A DNA stretch of 64,000 nt. Origin: Syntrophus buswellii (GTDB lineage: Bacteria > Desulfobacterota > Syntrophia > Syntrophales > Syntrophaceae). The DNA lies in the NCBI RefSeq assembly GCF_046097065.1, contig NZ_CP175563.1:558001-622000 (forward strand), written 5' to 3'. Every line of letters begins with the position of its first letter. Positions within the stretch are counted from its first letter, which is position 1. A program made the translations under genes and the position numbers. Shown here piece after piece: positions 18,085-26,133 of this stretch. A model generated the notes under the pieces. It searched no databases. It saw only the letters and a list, made by a program, of their open reading frames with translations, and was not told where the DNA came from.

Positions 18085-18531
18085 TTTAAACAACCCCCTG
18101 ATCTCTTGTGATGCCAATTTAGAAATGCCCTGCGGGAGATTTCCTGCCGATGCCATTTTCTATCGAACGCAGGCAGAAATTAACCATAGATTCAAGCTTT
18201 TGTCCAATTTGTTTTTTTTGACGCGTTCTGGGGATGGGAGGGGGCTTCCGACGACGCTGTGGAAAGGGAAAAGGGGCGAAAACAGGGTCTATCGAGACGG
18301 TCCTGCGCGGTTCCGGACATTCCGGACATTCAGGAAATTCAGGAAATTCAGGACGTGCAGGAATATTCGCTTCTACATTCTGAACAAAATGTGTTATTAA
18401 ATAACAATTATATGTATGGATTGTCGCTTCCCGTGTCAGGCGAGCCTCCGGGGGCGAGACATGAGGCCTTGTTTTACAGGATGAGGGAAACAGGGGAAAA
18501 CGCTGAATTGAAGATGATAAGGAGGCAGATG
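18085..18531. other. Divergent intergenic region between degP and the repeat protein
   Basis: About 450 bp. It holds a run of 9-bp repeats (18311-18364, listed separately) and a dyad GTTATT-A-AATAAC at 18393-18405 followed by an AT-rich TATATGTAT that could be a -10 region for the gene at 18532. Open frames cross the area but show repeat-derived, low-complexity translations and are not credible genes. A GGAGG ribosome site at 18521-18525 closes the region. Confidence 0.45.
18311..18364. repeat. Six tandem 9-bp repeats
   Basis: Units in order: TTCCGGACA twice, TTCAGGAAA twice, TTCAGGACG, TGCAGGAAT. They are uninterrupted and in register. The units have drifted in pairs, which suggests stepwise duplication. 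They lie in the degP-repeat protein intergenic region, upstream of the gene at 18532. Confidence 0.8.
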
Positions 18532-18888
18532 ATGGTAACAATTCGATTGACCGAAGAAGAAGCCGCCGAAAGCCGTGCAATGCTCAAGGCCGTGATTAAT
18601 CCGCTGGATCGGCAGATAGCCGCTGTGGATCTGGGACACAGGGATTTCCGCCAGTTCCTGAAAGCCAGGCGCGCCCTTGTCGATGAACTGTTGAGGCGTC
18701 TGGAGACCATGACGACCTTTGATCTGACCGACGAGGAAGCGGAGGGCAGTATTGCCATGCTCAAGGATGCGATTCCAGTCCTGGATCGGTCCATAGCCGC
18801 GACAAAGCTGGCAAACAGAGATTATCTTCAGTTTCTGAAAAGCAGGCGCGCCCTGATAGACGAGCTGATCAGCCGCCTGTCGAAATAA
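18532..18888 (+). CDS. Tandemly duplicated small helical protein, unknown function
   Basis: A 118-residue protein made almost entirely of two copies of a unit of about 55 residues. Copy one runs from TIRLTEEEAAES to LVDELLRRLE and copy two from TFDLTDEEAEGS to LIDELISRLS; both share the LDRxIAA, RDxxQFLK and RRAL(V/I)DEL motifs. The sequence looks all-helical, with two or three helices per unit, and has no signal peptide. I do not recognise a family. The frame is open much further upstream, but GGAGG at 18521-18525 points to ATG 18532 (or 18529). Possible roles such as a small adaptor or dimer mimic are speculation. Confidence 0.75.
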   Translation: MVTIRLTEEEAAESRAMLKAVINPLDRQIAAVDLGHRDFRQFLKARRALVDELLRRLETMTTFDLTDEEAEGSIAMLKDAIPVLDRSIAATKLANRDYLQFLKSRRALIDELISRLSK

Positions 18889-18932
18889 AAGAAATAAAAG
18901 CCGGATTTTTTAAAAGGGATCACTATGCCGAG

Positions 18933-18959
18933 CCCAAGGGGTGGAAAACGCCCCTTGGG
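18933..18959 (+). terminator. Hairpin after the duplicated-unit gene
   Basis: Perfect 9-bp stem CCCAAGGGG / CCCCTTGGG with a 9-nt loop, 45 bp after the stop at 18888. No T-run follows, so termination is likely but not certain; it could also sit in the leader of the hemerythrin gene. Confidence 0.45.
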
Positions 18960-19028
18960 GCCATTCGGGGATGTCGTGCGAATCCTCTCTTTCGAAATGC
19001 CGTCCGGGACAACGGCAGAAAGGTCATT

Positions 19029-19490
19029 ATGGAACTGAAGGTTCCTCAAACACTGAGGCTCGAACATCTGGAGCTGAGGGAACAGCTGTACGCCCTCACG
19101 AAGGAGGACAATGATCTTGGTGCGGCGGCGCGCGCCGTGATGGAGCTGTTTTACATGCACGCCGTCAAGGAGGAGGAGCGGGTCCTCCCCGCTCTGGAAG
19201 CCCTGCCCCGGCTTGCGGAGGGACGGATTCCTGAATCAGTGAAGTCGATGGAGGACATTGCCGCCGATCTGAAGGGAGGGCTCTACGAGGAACTCTTCGA
19301 AGACCACAAGAATCTTGAGGAGGCTCTCCGCAGAATCTCAAGTGCGGCCCTGGCCCTGGGCCGAAATGAAGAGGTCCGGTTTGTTGAACGCTTGACCCTG
19401 CATTTCCGGACGGAGGAGGAAATCCTTTACCCGGCGGCCCGGGTGGCTGCCGAATATTGCCGACTGCTGATGCAGTGCGGAGAACAATAG
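19029..19490 (+). CDS. Hemerythrin-like (HHE) protein
   Basis: A 153-residue cytoplasmic four-helix protein with the histidine and glutamate set expected for a di-iron HHE domain: His13 (LEHLEL), His44 with Glu48 (MHAVKEEERV), His93 (EDHKNLEE) and His125 with nearby Glu (LHFRTEEEI). Members bind oxygen, nitric oxide or iron and help anaerobes cope with them. It is transcribed alone or with the gene at 18532. It ends 9 bp before the convergent HDOD gene. Confidence 0.85.
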   Translation: MELKVPQTLRLEHLELREQLYALTKEDNDLGAAARAVMELFYMHAVKEEERVLPALEALPRLAEGRIPESVKSMEDIAADLKGGLYEELFEDHKNLEEALRRISSAALALGRNEEVRFVERLTLHFRTEEEILYPAARVAAEYCRLLMQCGEQ

Positions 19491-19499
19491 GCCCCGATC

Positions 19500-20393
19500 C
19501 TACTGGCTGATCTGGAGGAAGATCTTGGCCTTTTCAATTTCCTCCAGCACCGCGCTTTGAAGGCTGTAGAGCGAAGACTGGTCCATGTTGGCGTCATGAA
19601 TCCGGATCAGGGCCGGCAGGATGTCCTGGTTTTTCACCGGGTTTCCCGCTGAGCCGATCCCCAGCGTGTTGATAAGAAAATCTGCCAGAGAAACGATGGA
19701 AATGAAGGAACGCTTATCGCCCTGAGCGTCCGCCGGGCGGTGATGATGGCGAAGCGTATTGAGAAACAACCCCCCCAGCTGCCACTTGTTGATGATCATT
19801 TCTCCCACAAGACAGTGGTTGAAGCCGAAAATCTCCTCTTCCATCGTGTGCAGCGACCTGTTTTCCTCCTCCGCTTTTTTCATGGCCATCGAATATTCCA
19901 TGGCATATTCACGATTCAGGGGGATTTTACCCAGATCGTGGAGAAGCCCTGCGACGAAGTACTCTTCCCTGTCCGCCAGGGGGACCCCCAGTTCAGCGGC
20001 AAGAAACTTAGATGCTACCCCTACGCCGAGAGAATGAAGCCAGAAGTCATTTGAGGACAGGCCTCGGAAGGAATCCTTCCCTTCCAGGCATTTCAGGACG
20101 GCGGCGCTTAAAGCGAGATTTTTTACGGTGTTGATGCCCAGCAGCATGACGGCCCGGGTCAATGACTGGACGGGGGTGCGCAGGGAATAATAGGCGGAAT
20201 TGACCAGCCTGAGCACCTTGCCGGCCAGGACCGGGTCCAGGGAGATGACGCGGTTCAGGTCATCAGGCGAGGCTTCGGGGGAATTGCAGATTTCCAGAAC
20301 CTTCATCATGGTGACGGACAGGCTCGGCATGCGGGCGACGGATTGTGAAAGCTGTTCCAGACGGGTATCTTGATTGGAGATCGGTTCCATCAT
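19500..20393 (-). CDS. HDOD domain signalling protein
   Basis: A 297-residue soluble protein with a single HDOD domain covering most of its length. An apparent HD pair (LLHDLGKIP) and a following HHHRP are kept, which many HDOD proteins lose, so catalysis cannot be excluded. HDOD proteins usually act in signalling networks without catalysis, often next to two-component or chemotaxis genes; none are adjacent here. An ATG at 20393 and another one codon later are both possible starts. Confidence 0.88.
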   Translation of the reverse strand: MMEPISNQDTRLEQLSQSVARMPSLSVTMMKVLEICNSPEASPDDLNRVISLDPVLAGKVLRLVNSAYYSLRTPVQSLTRAVMLLGINTVKNLALSAAVLKCLEGKDSFRGLSSNDFWLHSLGVGVASKFLAAELGVPLADREEYFVAGLLHDLGKIPLNREYAMEYSMAMKKAEEENRSLHTMEEEIFGFNHCLVGEMIINKWQLGGLFLNTLRHHHRPADAQGDKRSFISIVSLADFLINTLGIGSAGNPVKNQDILPALIRIHDANMDQSSLYSLQSAVLEEIEKAKIFLQISQ

Positions 20394-20523
20394 TGCATAT
20401 TCATAGAATTCGAAGAGTTATGATGCAGTCATGTCTGTCGGCCCCTCGACGCACGGCGTGACGTACGCCTGGCATGGCCCTGATGTTCTTTCCCGTTCCG
20501 CGTTGAAATAAAAGGCTGATGCA

Positions 20524-21558
20524 TCAACGCATGACCAGCACTTTCCCCCCGCGGACTTTTCCCTCCTTGAGTTCAGCCAGAGCTCTGTTAGCGTCATGCA
20601 ATTCATATTCCTGTGTTTCCGGGTGAAGGGGAAACTCGGCGGCTAATTCAAGGAACTCCCTGATGTCCCGGCGTGTTACATTGGCCACGCTCTTGATTTC
20701 CTTCTCCAGCCAGAGATGATCGGGATAATCCAGATTCAGCAGCTCGCTTTTGTCCCGTTCTTCCTTGCGGATGGCATTGATGACGAGCCGGCCCCCCTTT
20801 TCCAGATTTTTGAGGGCTTCCACAATGGGTTTCCAGGCCGGCGTTGTGTCGATGATGGCGTCGAGTTTCCGGGGAGACGGCTCGGAGGTGTCTCCCGCCC
20901 AGACAGCGCCGAGCTGCCGCGCGAATTCCTGCTCCCTGGTGTTGCGGGCAAATACATAAACGTCGGTCGAGGGGCATCGTCGTTGGACCATCTTGAGGAC
21001 GAGGTGGGCCGAGGCACCGAACCCCGTCAGGCCGAGCCTCTGGCCGTCTACCAGCCCCGTCAGCTGCAGCGACCGGTACCCGATGGCCCCGGCGCACAGA
21101 AGAGGTGCAGCCTCGATATCGGAAAAGATTTCAGGAAGAGGGATGGCGAACGACTCCGGCACCACCATGAACTGGGCATACCCCCCGTTGGCGTCCCGTC
21201 CCGTCGCCCGGAATTCCGAGCAGAGATTTTCCCGCCCCTCCCGGCATTCCCGGCATTGTCCGCAGGAGGAGTAAATCCAGCCGACTCCGATCCGGTCGCC
21301 GATCCGGAATGCGGAGGCGTTCGGCCCGTTTTTTTCGACCCTGCCGACCACCTCATGCCCCAGGATGACGGGAAAACGGGGTGGGGGGGTCCGGCCCTCG
21401 ATTTCATCCAGCTCCGTGTGGCAGACTCCACAGGCCGAAACCCTCAGACGGATTTCACCCGGGCCGGGTTCCGGGATCGGAAGCTCCACAAACTCCAGGG
21501 GGCTCCAGGATTCCCTGTACTGGGACAGGCTTTTCAGAATCATGGCTTCCATGCGCAT
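20524..21558 (-). CDS. Zinc-dependent alcohol dehydrogenase family protein
   Basis: A 344-residue medium-chain dehydrogenase. Catalytic zinc ligands are seen in CGVCHTE (Cys43) and GHEVVG (His68), with a later Cys in LLCAGAIGY. The structural zinc site is complete (Cys99, 102, 105, 113). The Rossmann region has LGLTGFGASAH. It resembles the AdhA/AdhP group that oxidises or forms primary alcohols with NAD(P). The ATG at 21558 has an AGGAGG ribosome site 9 nt upstream. It follows the MBL-fold gene by 28 bp, and the whole run from 25240 down may be one transcript. Confidence 0.92.
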   Translation of the reverse strand: MRMEAMILKSLSQYRESWSPLEFVELPIPEPGPGEIRLRVSACGVCHTELDEIEGRTPPPRFPVILGHEVVGRVEKNGPNASAFRIGDRIGVGWIYSSCGQCRECREGRENLCSEFRATGRDANGGYAQFMVVPESFAIPLPEIFSDIEAAPLLCAGAIGYRSLQLTGLVDGQRLGLTGFGASAHLVLKMVQRRCPSTDVYVFARNTREQEFARQLGAVWAGDTSEPSPRKLDAIIDTTPAWKPIVEALKNLEKGGRLVINAIRKEERDKSELLNLDYPDHLWLEKEIKSVANVTRRDIREFLELAAEFPLHPETQEYELHDANRALAELKEGKVRGGKVLVMR

Positions 21559-21586
21559 GTGACGCGTCCTCCTGCTGTTCTAAAAT

Positions 21587-22294
21587 TCACTCCAATGACA
21601 TGAGGGCCTGCCAGCGCTCCTCTTCCGAGTCGCAGGGGAGTCCCAGTTCGCGAAGGAGACGGACAATGGGTTCGTCGTTGAAGCGAAGATAGGGGTTGAT
21701 CCTCATCTCCTCCGCCAGGGTTGAATAGACGTGATTCGGATCGTAAAAGGAAAGAAACCGATCCAGGGCGGGATTGCCCGGTTCGAGATGGCGGGCCATG
21801 GCCAGGGAATCCCTGACGTAATCATGCCCGGCATAGATGACCGTTGACAGGGGCAGCGTCAGGATTTTTTTGATGGACCGGTAAAAGCTGTGCGTATCGC
21901 CGGAAAAACAGTTGCCGACCGTTCCATTGAACAGGGTGTCTCCGGTGAGGAGAATCGAATCCACGTGAAAGCACAGAGAATCGAGGGTGTGGCCGGGAGT
22001 GGCGTAAAGGGTGATGATTTCCCCCTCCAGCTCCAGCCGGCCGCGGCCGGCCAGGGTCGCGCAGTCCAGGAAGGCCGCCCGGGAATGCCTCAGCAGGTCT
22101 TCGTTGCCCCGGGTATGATCATAATGGCCGTGCGTATTTGTTACGAACAGAAGGTCGAGTCGGCGCTTCTGCAGAAACGTCAGGATTTCACCAACGGCGC
22201 CCCCGTCCACGGCGATGGCGCTCCGCTCGCCGAAGATGAGGTAACCCAGATTGTCCGGCCCGTAGCGGAACTGTTCAACGGCTAAGGCAGTCAT
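21587..22294 (-). CDS. Metallo-beta-lactamase-fold hydrolase (glyoxalase II-like)
   Basis: A 235-residue MBL-fold protein with the metal motif NTHGHYDHTRG, then GHTLDSLCFH and a later GHDYV. The layout resembles hydroxyacylglutathione hydrolases or persulfide dioxygenases; the substrate is not determined. It starts 11 bp after the Hsp20 gene on the same strand. Confidence 0.88.
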   Translation of the reverse strand: MTALAVEQFRYGPDNLGYLIFGERSAIAVDGGAVGEILTFLQKRRLDLLFVTNTHGHYDHTRGNEDLLRHSRAAFLDCATLAGRGRLELEGEIITLYATPGHTLDSLCFHVDSILLTGDTLFNGTVGNCFSGDTHSFYRSIKKILTLPLSTVIYAGHDYVRDSLAMARHLEPGNPALDRFLSFYDPNHVYSTLAEEMRINPYLRFNDEPIVRLLRELGLPCDSEEERWQALMSLE

Positions 22295-22305
22295 GAGCGG
22301 TGCCT

Positions 22306-22749
22306 TCAGGGTTTGACCTTGACCCGCTGGAGCGTTCTCCCCTTTTTTTTAGGAAGGATAATCTTCAGCATTCCATCCACAAAAGAGGCCTCGATCCGGT
22401 CGGTCTGCAGATCATCGGGCAGCCGGACATTCCGGACGCTGGTCTTTTTGATCACCTTCCGGTGTGATGCTCCTTCTGAATCATGTTCGTAATCTTCGGC
22501 CTTCAGAGTCTTGACGGTCAGATTATTGCCCTGGACCGTCACTTCGATATCATCCTTGTCCATATCGGGAAATGCGATGACCAGGATGAATTCCCGCTCG
22601 TTTTCAAAAACCTGGCCGTCGGCAAAGGTCCCCACGGCAGGAATGAAATAGCGGCTCGTCAGGTCGCCGAAGAAGGAATCGAACAACTCCTCCATCTGCG
22701 CTCTCAATGTCGAAAATTCGCTTCGCTCCCATTCAATCCGATTAAGCAT
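22306..22749 (-). CDS. Hsp20/alpha-crystallin small heat-shock protein
   Basis: An ATP-independent holdase of 147 residues with the alpha-crystallin domain at about 45-140 (EFILVIAFPDMDKDDIEV through VDGMLKIILPKK). The terminal I/V-x-I/V motif expected after it is not seen. It lies 13 bp after the Lon-related gene, forming a protein quality-control pair. Confidence 0.92.
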   Translation of the reverse strand: MLNRIEWERSEFSTLRAQMEELFDSFFGDLTSRYFIPAVGTFADGQVFENEREFILVIAFPDMDKDDIEVTVQGNNLTVKTLKAEDYEHDSEGASHRKVIKKTSVRNVRLPDDLQTDRIEASFVDGMLKIILPKKKGRTLQRVKVKP

Positions 22750-22762
22750 GGCTGAAAACTCC

Positions 22763-25240
22763 TCAACAACTCTGGCACTTGTCCCTGGTGTTGTCTTTCT
22801 TCTGCTCGTCCTCTTGCGCCCCGAATTCCTTTAACCCCTTTGCCAATTGCTCCAGCTTGTCATGAGCGCGGGCGTGGATCGTTCCTTCCGGGTAGACGCC
22901 CTCTGCGTCGGGTTCGCCTGCCGGGATTCCCGTGAGCAGTTCGATCCCCTGATCGACGGTGTGGACGCGGTAGATGGAAAATTCTCCGCGGGCGACGGCC
23001 TCGATGACGTCCGGGCGCAGCATGAGGTCCTGCTCATTGCTGGCCGGAATCAGAACGCCCTGCGTGCCGGTGAGCTTCCTTGCCCGACAGCAGTCGAAAA
23101 ACCCCTCGATTTTTTCGTTGACTCCGCCGATGGCTTGAATCTCGCCCTTTTGATTGACGGAGCCGGTGACGGCGAGGTCCTGGCGGAGCGGGCACTCTGC
23201 AAGACTCGACAGGATGGCGTAGATTTCGGTTGAGGACGCGCTGTCTCCATCAACGCCGGAATAGGATTGTTCGAAAGCGATGCTGGCCGTCATGCTCAGA
23301 GGCTTTTTCTGGGCGTACTTCCGCCTCAGGTAACCGCTCAGGATGAGCACACCCTTGTTGTGCGTGCTTCCTGAAAGATCCGCCTCCCGTTCAATGTTGA
23401 TCACGCCGCCACGGCCCATGGATGTCACGGCGGTGATGCGGGTGGGCTTTCCGAAGGCGTAGTCTCCCAGCATGTAAACGGACAGGCCGTTGATCTGGCC
23501 TTCAACGGATCCTTCCGTATCAATGAGCAGGGTTCCGCGGTCAATCATTTCCTGGATCTGTTCTTCGATCAGGTTGGAGCGGTAAATCCTGGACCGGATG
23601 GCCTGCTCCACATGCCGGGCTGAAACGATGTCGGCGCCTTCTTGCTCTGCGCGAAAATCCGCCTCAATGAGCAATTCCCCGACGGAAAGGAGGTGAGTGG
23701 AGATTTTTTCCTTCCGCCCGGTCATGCGTACCGCCTCTTCGATGATTCCAGCGACGGCCGTCCGGTCGAAGGGCCTCAGGCTGTCTTCATCGGACTTCAT
23801 GCGAATGTAACGGCCCACCTGCCGGATCGTCTCTTCCGTTGTGTCCATGGTGTTTGCGAAGTCCGCCCGGACCTTGAAGATCTTCTGCGTATCCTCGTCA
23901 TAGGCATTCAAAAGATAATAGAGATAGGCGTTGCTGATCACCACAACCTTCAGGTCCAGGGGAATCGGCTCGGGGGTCATGCCGCCCGTCGTGAAGATGT
24001 AGAAGGGATCAAAGGTTTGCGGCTCAAAGCAGTTTGCCTTGAGGGCGCGTTTCAAACCTTGCCAGACTCCCGGTTCCAGGATGGCATCCAGGAGATTGAT
24101 GACGAGGAAGCCTCCGTTGGCCTTCAGAAGGGAACCGGCGTGGATGCGGCTGAAGTCTGTCGTCCAGATGCCCGTGCGGTCGACTACCCGTTCAAAGGTG
24201 CCGAAGAGGTTTTTAAAATTGGGGTAGTTTTCCACGATAATGGGTCGGGTTTCCGTGTCACCGTTGTCCACGATGAGATTCACCGAGTAGGGCAGGAAAG
24301 GGTTGCCCTGGGTGAAGGGAAGGGCTACTCCCACCGCCATCGGCTGCTGAGGACCCATGCGCAGCACGTTCAGATTGTCCGCCATGTCCTGGATCATCTC
24401 ATCCAGATAGGCATGGACCTTTTCATGATCGTAATTCTTCTTCAGCTCATCCGTTGGATTGGTGACGCTCTTGAGAAAGACGTACCGATCCATTTCCTCC
24501 AGCTGCTTCTGCACCTCGCGCTGCATGTCCCGGATCTCCATGAAGATGCGGTCCACCTGTTCCGTGAGCTGATGGTGCTTGTCTTTGATCGCATCATACT
24601 TTTCCTGCGGATACTCCCCCCGCTCAACGATGGATTCCAGCTTTTCCATGGGGGTTGGCTGATCATTGACGATGGGCATGACCACGGGGCGCGTCATCTG
24701 TCCGATTTGGATCTGAACGATGGCAAATCCCTCCTCCTTGACGCGGGCATCCAGGTCCTTGAAGAACTGTTTTCCCTTTTCCTCGTACTTTTCAAGGATG
24801 TCCTTCTTCATGGTGAGGTAGTCTTCGCTCTCAAAGAGCATGGGGACGTCTTTTTTCAGGCTTTCCACAAAGGAGTGGATATCGTCTCGGAACTTTCGCC
24901 CCATTCCGGCCTTGAAGCGCAGCAGGTGAGGCGATTCCGAATTCTTGAAGTTGTAAACGTAGCAGAGGTCGTCGGGGATGAATTCCTTCCCGGCCATTTC
25001 TTGAAGAATTTTAAGGACTGTGGTCATTCGGCCCGTACCGGTGGAACCGGTAACAAAAACGTTGTAGCCCTCCTTCCGGACGCCCAGGCCGAAACGGAAT
25101 GCCTCCAGGGCTCTGTCCTGGCCGATAATTTCCGTCAAGGGATCGAGTTCCTTTGTCGTTTCAAAAGGCAGGGTCTGGGGGTCCAGTTTCCAGCGAAGAT
25201 TTTCCGGGGATATGGCTAAAAGAGTTTGAATGTCCGACAT
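22763..25240 (-). CDS. Lon-related ATP-dependent protease
   Basis: An 825-residue protease of the Lon-related (LonC/AAA_32) type. The N-terminal half has the P-loop-like VTGSTGTGRMTTV, the middle a long coiled-coil insert rich in Glu and Lys (about 150-270), and the C-terminal the Ser-Lys peptidase domain: Ser near 667 in GDSASSTE and Lys near 709 in NEKIEGFF. It degrades damaged proteins in the cytoplasm. It heads a run with Hsp20, MBL hydrolase and alcohol dehydrogenase. I saw no CIRCE or clear sigma-32 site in the upstream 270 bp. Confidence 0.93.
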   Translation of the reverse strand: MSDIQTLLAISPENLRWKLDPQTLPFETTKELDPLTEIIGQDRALEAFRFGLGVRKEGYNVFVTGSTGTGRMTTVLKILQEMAGKEFIPDDLCYVYNFKNSESPHLLRFKAGMGRKFRDDIHSFVESLKKDVPMLFESEDYLTMKKDILEKYEEKGKQFFKDLDARVKEEGFAIVQIQIGQMTRPVVMPIVNDQPTPMEKLESIVERGEYPQEKYDAIKDKHHQLTEQVDRIFMEIRDMQREVQKQLEEMDRYVFLKSVTNPTDELKKNYDHEKVHAYLDEMIQDMADNLNVLRMGPQQPMAVGVALPFTQGNPFLPYSVNLIVDNGDTETRPIIVENYPNFKNLFGTFERVVDRTGIWTTDFSRIHAGSLLKANGGFLVINLLDAILEPGVWQGLKRALKANCFEPQTFDPFYIFTTGGMTPEPIPLDLKVVVISNAYLYYLLNAYDEDTQKIFKVRADFANTMDTTEETIRQVGRYIRMKSDEDSLRPFDRTAVAGIIEEAVRMTGRKEKISTHLLSVGELLIEADFRAEQEGADIVSARHVEQAIRSRIYRSNLIEEQIQEMIDRGTLLIDTEGSVEGQINGLSVYMLGDYAFGKPTRITAVTSMGRGGVINIEREADLSGSTHNKGVLILSGYLRRKYAQKKPLSMTASIAFEQSYSGVDGDSASSTEIYAILSSLAECPLRQDLAVTGSVNQKGEIQAIGGVNEKIEGFFDCCRARKLTGTQGVLIPASNEQDLMLRPDVIEAVARGEFSIYRVHTVDQGIELLTGIPAGEPDAEGVYPEGTIHARAHDKLEQLAKGLKEFGAQEDEQKKDNTRDKCQSC

Positions 25241-25402
25241 GGCGTATCATCATCCTTTCTGTCTTTTCAGGCATGCAATCCAATGGTTAAGATTTAACGG
25301 CTGAATTCAGTCTTCATGAATGAGCGATGAAGGCATGTTATCAAATGTCCATTATAAATACAATCAGAGCATCGAAGTTCCCTCGCCGTTTTGCCTCGGG
25401 CT

Positions 25403-25431
25403 TGACAAAAGGGTGGTGTTTCTCTACTGTT
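25403..25431 (+). promoter_or_regulatory. Sigma-70 type promoter for the DUF6485 gene
   Basis: A perfect -35 box TTGACA (25403-25408), a 17-bp spacer and TACTGT (25426-25431), a weaker -10, 82 bp before the ATG at 25514. Confidence 0.45.
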
Positions 25432-25513
25432 CGAATAAGGGATTCCGCGGGAACCACCGAAGGCCTTCAATGCCGTATCCGGGAAGAATCAAGGAAGACA
25501 AAAGGAGGATAGC

Positions 25514-25717
25514 ATGGAGTGCAAAAAAGAAAAGAATCTTGAGTCCTGTTCGTGCACGTATTATTCCTGTTCCAGAAAAGGGGTGTGCTGCGATTGCATC
25601 CGCTATCACCTTGAAAGCCGTCAGCTTCCCGGATGCTGCTTTTCCGCGGAGGCGGAATCCACCTATGACCGTTCCTTTGAGCATTTTGCCCGTCTTGTTG
25701 GGGAGGGAAAGATTTAA
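25514..25717 (+). CDS. Small Cys-rich protein, DUF6485 type
   Basis: A 67-residue protein with nine cysteines in the first 42 positions (residues 3, 12, 14, 19, 25, 26, 28, 41, 42). The pattern CSCTYYSCSRKGVCCDCI followed by a tail matches the small DUF6485 proteins seen in anaerobes. Metal or iron-sulfur binding is likely from the Cys spacing but not known. The ATG follows AAAGGAGGATAGC. It is divergent from the Lon-related gene and seems to be a single-gene transcript with its own promoter and terminator. Confidence 0.8.
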   Translation: MECKKEKNLESCSCTYYSCSRKGVCCDCIRYHLESRQLPGCCFSAEAESTYDRSFEHFARLVGEGKI

Positions 25718-25729
25718 TTCTTTTCTCCC
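25701..25729 (+). terminator. Terminator overlapping the DUF6485 stop codon
   Basis: GGGAGGGAA (25701-25709) pairs with TTTTCTCCC (25721-25729) with two G-T wobbles, around a loop containing the stop codon. The sequence after it is T-rich. Confidence 0.4.
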
Positions 25730-25852
25730 GCCTTCATTTTCTCATCTTTGTCCATGACCCTTAAGAGAAATCTAATCCTATGGAGGATGTCGGATTAAGG
25801 GATAAAATGGGTAATAATACATAATTGCCTGATTGCATCTTCTTGGGCCTGT

Positions 25853-26047
25853 GTGTTACATTTCCCCGCGAAAAAGTTGTTTTCGGGGGCAGAGCGTTAC
25901 GGATCCTGCAGCGAAAAGTATGTTCAGGAGGTGAAGGCCTCCTGGAGGGCTCAGAAAATGCATTGCCGAATGTCCATACCGGCAGCGATCCTCCGGGCAG
26001 CAGCCTTTGTAATCCAAGGGGCGGAGCTGTACCTGGCAGGCACTTAA
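25853..26047 (+). CDS. Possible small hypothetical protein
   Basis: A short open frame of 64 codons from GTG 25853, with a protein-like composition in its second half (EKYVQEVKASW, PAAILRAAAFVIQGAELYLAG). There is no ribosome site at the GTG, and internal starts are possible. Two hairpins overlap it: CCCCGCGAAAA with TTTTCGGGG (about 25864-25889) and CAGGAGG with CCTCCTG (25925-25944). It may equally be non-coding. The remainder of the 25718-26133 gap shows nothing else I can support. Confidence 0.22.
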   Translation: MLHFPAKKLFSGAERYGSCSEKYVQEVKASWRAQKMHCRMSIPAAILRAAAFVIQGAELYLAGT

Positions 26048-26133
26048 GGCCGGACGGCTTCAGCAAAAGAATTCCTGCAAAAGATCTTTCCTGAGATCAA
26101 ACACCTCACCCCCCGAACAGGCAGAATCCGGAC

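Noticed and set aside
23642..25219. A 525-codon open frame opposite the Lon-related gene
   Set aside because: The minus strand has clear AAA and Lon peptidase motifs and the opposite frame has no protein family, so it is a composition artefact.
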